From: Candidatus Pelethomonas intestinigallinarum
GTDB taxonomy: Bacteria; Bacillota; Clostridia; Oscillospirales; Oscillospiraceae
DNA: 5,627 bases
Direction of reading: 5' to 3'
Assembly: GCA_018712665.1 (NCBI GenBank)
Contig: DVGP01000166.1
Location: 1-5,627, forward strand
Below the pieces are notes generated by a model. That model had not been told where the DNA came from and did no database searches. It saw only the letters and a list, made by a program, of their open reading frames with translations. Shown piece after piece: positions 4,599 through 5,627 of this stretch (position 1 is its first letter; every line of letters starts with the position of its first letter). Both the position numbers and the translations under genes were made by a program.

Positions 4599-5359
4599 TG
4601 GCCATGGGCAACGAGATCCCGGAGCAGCTGGCCATGTTTCTCCGCTCAGTTGCCCTGGGGGGTGTGCTGGGCCTGGTGTACGACCTGGCCCGGTGCCTCA
4701 GGCGGTTGGGGGGACCGCTGTGGAGGGGCCTGCTGGACGTGGCGGTGAGCCTGACGGCGGCGGCGTCCCTGTTCTTCTTCATTATGGCCGGCAGCGGGGA
4801 GCTGCGGCTGTTCATTCTGATCGGGGCTCTGGGAGGCGGCGTGCTGTTTTTCTCCCTGCTCAGTCCCCTTTTGCGGCCTCTTTGGGACTTCTGGCTGGAT
4901 CTCCTGCTGATTCCAGCCAGGCTGCTGGGCCGGATCGGAAAAAAGTTGTATCGAATTTGCAAAAAACTCTTTTCTTTTCCGCAAAAGTGGTTTACAATAA
5001 TAGTTACACATTGGCGGGAGCGGCTTCGTCCCGCCAGGGGAGGGGGAGAGGAGATGGCGGCGGCGAAAAAGCCCGGCAAAAAGGCGAAAAAACGCTCCGG
5101 CGGCAAGCTGCCGCTCCTGATCTTCCTCGCCCTGCTGCTGGCGGTTGGCATTCAGCTGTACAACATGCAGGGGCAGCTGGAGGCGGCCCGGGCGGAGGAG
5201 GCGGTTTACGCCCAGCGCCTGGCGGAGCTGCGGGAGACCAACGAGCGTTTGGCCACGGATATCGCCAACAGCGACGACCCGGAGCTCATCGAGGAGATCG
5301 CCCGGGATGAACTGGGTATGGTGGAGCAGGGGGAGAAGATCATCCGCTTTAATTATTGA
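4598..5359 (+). CDS. yabQ: YabQ spore cortex protein, in frame with DivIC (253 aa, no stop between)
   Basis: YabQ is a mother-cell membrane protein needed for spore cortex formation in B. subtilis. Residues 1-152 match the family: a start with EQLAMFLRSVALGGVLGLVYDLAR (first membrane helix about 12-30), further helices at about 45-64, 70-92 and 95-112, then a basic amphipathic stretch ending KKLFSFPQKWFTIIV (residues 122-136). ATG 4598 shares its A with the yabP stop (TAATG), so translation is probably coupled; ATG 4604 is a second choice. The frame then runs without a stop through a Gly/Arg-rich linker (about 138-152) into a complete DivIC-type protein (153-253). An internal ATG at 5054 with a strong ribosome binding site means that both a YabQ-DivIC fusion and free DivIC could be made. 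YabQ would place its end in the cytoplasm before the DivIC basic tail, which is topologically possible. A sequencing slip in the A- or G-runs at 4961-4966 or 5037-5046 is the main alternative. Confidence 0.8.
   Translation: MAMGNEIPEQLAMFLRSVALGGVLGLVYDLARCLRRLGGPLWRGLLDVAVSLTAAASLFFFIMAGSGELRLFILIGALGGGVLFFSLLSPLLRPLWDFWLDLLLIPARLLGRIGKKLYRICKKLFSFPQKWFTIIVTHWRERLRPARGGGEEMAAAKKPGKKAKKRSGGKLPLLIFLALLLAVGIQLYNMQGQLEAARAEEAVYAQRLAELRETNERLATDIANSDDPELIEEIARDELGMVEQGEKIIRFNY
4993..4998 (+). promoter_or_regulatory. Possible vegetative promoter (-10 TACAAT) for divIC inside yabQ
   Basis: An AT-rich stretch at about 4937-5012 stands out from the GC-rich surroundings and contains TACAAT at 4993-4998 (five of six matches to TATAAT). 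The -35 position at 4970-4975 is only TTTTCT, a weak match. Transcription would start near 5005 and give a leader of about 50 bases. DivIC is needed in growing cells while yabQ is sporulation-specific, so an internal promoter makes biological sense. The poor -35 and the coding role of the same bases keep confidence low. Confidence 0.35.
5012..5036 (+). other. Hairpin just upstream of the divIC ribosome binding site
   Basis: TGGCGGGA at 5012-5019 pairs perfectly with TCCCGCCA at 5029-5036. Two more inner pairs are possible (5021-5022 with 5027-5028). No T-run follows, so it is not a terminator. It lies between the possible internal promoter and the purine-rich ribosome binding site, where it could affect mRNA stability or initiation. 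In the YabQ frame the same bases encode an arginine-rich stretch. Confidence 0.5.
5054..5359 (+). CDS. divIC: DivIC/FtsB-type septum formation initiator (101 aa, internal start)
   Basis: DivIC (FtsB-like) is a single-pass divisome protein that pairs with FtsL through its coiled coil and helps activate septal wall synthesis. Read from ATG 5054 it has the standard family layout and length: a short basic cytoplasmic N-terminus rich in lysine (1-18), one membrane helix (about 19-35), a coiled coil (about 36-70), then the conserved tail with DDPELIEEIARDELGMV and GEKIIRF (74-99). The purine run GGGGGAGAGGAG at 5042-5053 supplies a strong ribosome binding site, although its last part touches the ATG, so the GGGGGAG at 5042-5048 is the likely functional part. 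This frame is continuous with yabQ, so the same sequence is also the C-terminal part of a possible fusion. The position at the end of the yab cluster matches B. subtilis divIC. A strong terminator follows 29 bases after the stop. Confidence 0.85.
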   Translation: MAAAKKPGKKAKKRSGGKLPLLIFLALLLAVGIQLYNMQGQLEAARAEEAVYAQRLAELRETNERLATDIANSDDPELIEEIARDELGMVEQGEKIIRFNY

Positions 5360-5388
5360 CCTGGATTCTGTGAGTTGACATAAGCGAG

Positions 5389-5420
5389 AAAAGCGCCGCC
5401 CCATCGGGGCGGCGCTTTTT
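5389..5420. terminator. Strong bidirectional intrinsic terminator
   Basis: A 14-bp perfect stem pairs 5389-5402 with 5406-5419 around a three-base loop (ATC). The GC core is flanked by AAAA on the left and TTTTT (5416-5420) on the right. It thus works as a terminator on both strands: it ends the divIC transcript on the plus strand and the converging minus-strand gene, whose stop is at 5424-5426. Confidence 0.93.
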
Positions 5421-5423
5421 AGT

Positions 5424-5627
5424 TTATTGCCGACCGTCGGACTCCATATCCCGATCTGTCTCCTCCAGCTTCCGTTCCAGCCGCCGCTGGCCCGCACGGC
5501 TGAGGCCGTGGAGCAGGGCCAGGACAGCGGAGAGGGATATGACCGAGGAGAGGAAGCTGACCGCCAGGACGGCCAGGAACGCCCCGTCCAGCACACCGTC
5601 GTACCGCTGGCCGTACTGGGCGTAGTT
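5424..5627 (-). CDS. C-terminal end of an unidentified membrane protein (partial)
   Basis: On the minus strand one frame is open from the window edge (5627) to TAA at 5426-5424, giving 67 codons. The visible part starts NYAQYGQRYDG and has one long hydrophobic helix (about visible residues 14-41, from GAFLAVLAV to LALLHG). It ends in a charged, probably cytoplasmic helix rich in Arg and Glu (44-67). No convincing start with a ribosome binding site is in view (a GTG twelve codons in has none), so the gene begins right of the window. It converges on divIC and shares its terminator, which supports it being a real gene. I do not recognise the family. Confidence 0.65.
   Translation of the reverse strand, partial: NYAQYGQRYDGVLDGAFLAVLAVSFLSSVISLSAVLALLHGLSRAGQRRLERKLEETDRDMESDGRQ

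Noticed and set aside
4957..4998. TTGCAA at 4957 as the -35 partner of TACAAT at 4993
   Set aside because: The spacer would be 30 bases, too long for a SigA-type promoter.
4495..5310. A 271-codon plus-strand frame overlapping yabP, yabQ and divIC
   Set aside because: It is a shifted frame of recognised genes with Gly/Arg/Pro-rich shadow composition and no motif.
4646..5596. A 316-codon minus-strand frame across yabQ, divIC and the terminator
   Set aside because: It runs through the strong terminator and two recognised plus-strand proteins; the believable minus-strand gene at the right edge is in a different frame.

Overview
The window reads as a chromosomal segment of a high-GC, endospore-forming member of the Clostridia, most like the gut Oscillospiraceae (Flavonifractor/Oscillibacter-type). 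The evidence is a GC-rich third codon position, strong AGGAGG-type ribosome binding sites, a clostridial HemZ, and the sporulation genes yabP and yabQ. The genus is inferred from sequence style only; no search was possible.

Layout. Positions 1-393 hold the 3' end of hemZ (a coproporphyrinogen dehydrogenase-like radical SAM protein). A uridine-kinase-family nucleoside kinase (422-1366) and a coiled-coil/zinc-ribbon protein (1380-1784) follow closely, forming a tight plus-strand run. After an 82-base gap comes a 538-residue MOP-superfamily lipid flippase (1867-3483) of the SpoVB/YabM/MurJ type. A 149-base gap carries a good extended -10 promoter for the histone-like protein HU (3633-3908). Next, behind an intrinsic-terminator-like hairpin, is rqcP (3986-4225, ribosome quality control). 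Behind a second terminator-like hairpin that touches the start codon is yabP (4314-4598). yabQ follows with a TAATG stop/start overlap. The yabQ frame has no stop codon and continues straight into a DivIC/FtsB-type division protein, which also has its own ATG and ribosome binding site at 5054. A strong bidirectional terminator (5389-5420) closes the region and is shared with a converging minus-strand membrane-protein gene that runs off the right edge (5424-5627).

How it works together. The flippase, rqcP, yabP, yabQ and divIC order matches the Bacillus subtilis yabM-(yabN)-yabO-yabP-yabQ-divIC neighbourhood. HU sits in front of rqcP, and the mazG-like yabN is absent here. The cluster mixes always-needed genes (HU, RqcP, DivIC) with sporulation-only genes (YabP, YabQ). 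The two hairpins around rqcP and yabP, and an AT-rich promoter-like stretch inside the end of yabQ, look like the means of separating these programmes.

The points most worth checking are the uninterrupted YabQ-DivIC reading frame with its internal start, and the yabP hairpin, whose 3' arm, T-run and start codon are contiguous. No mobile element, CRISPR array, tRNA or rRNA was seen, and nothing here amounts to an entirely new multi-gene system.
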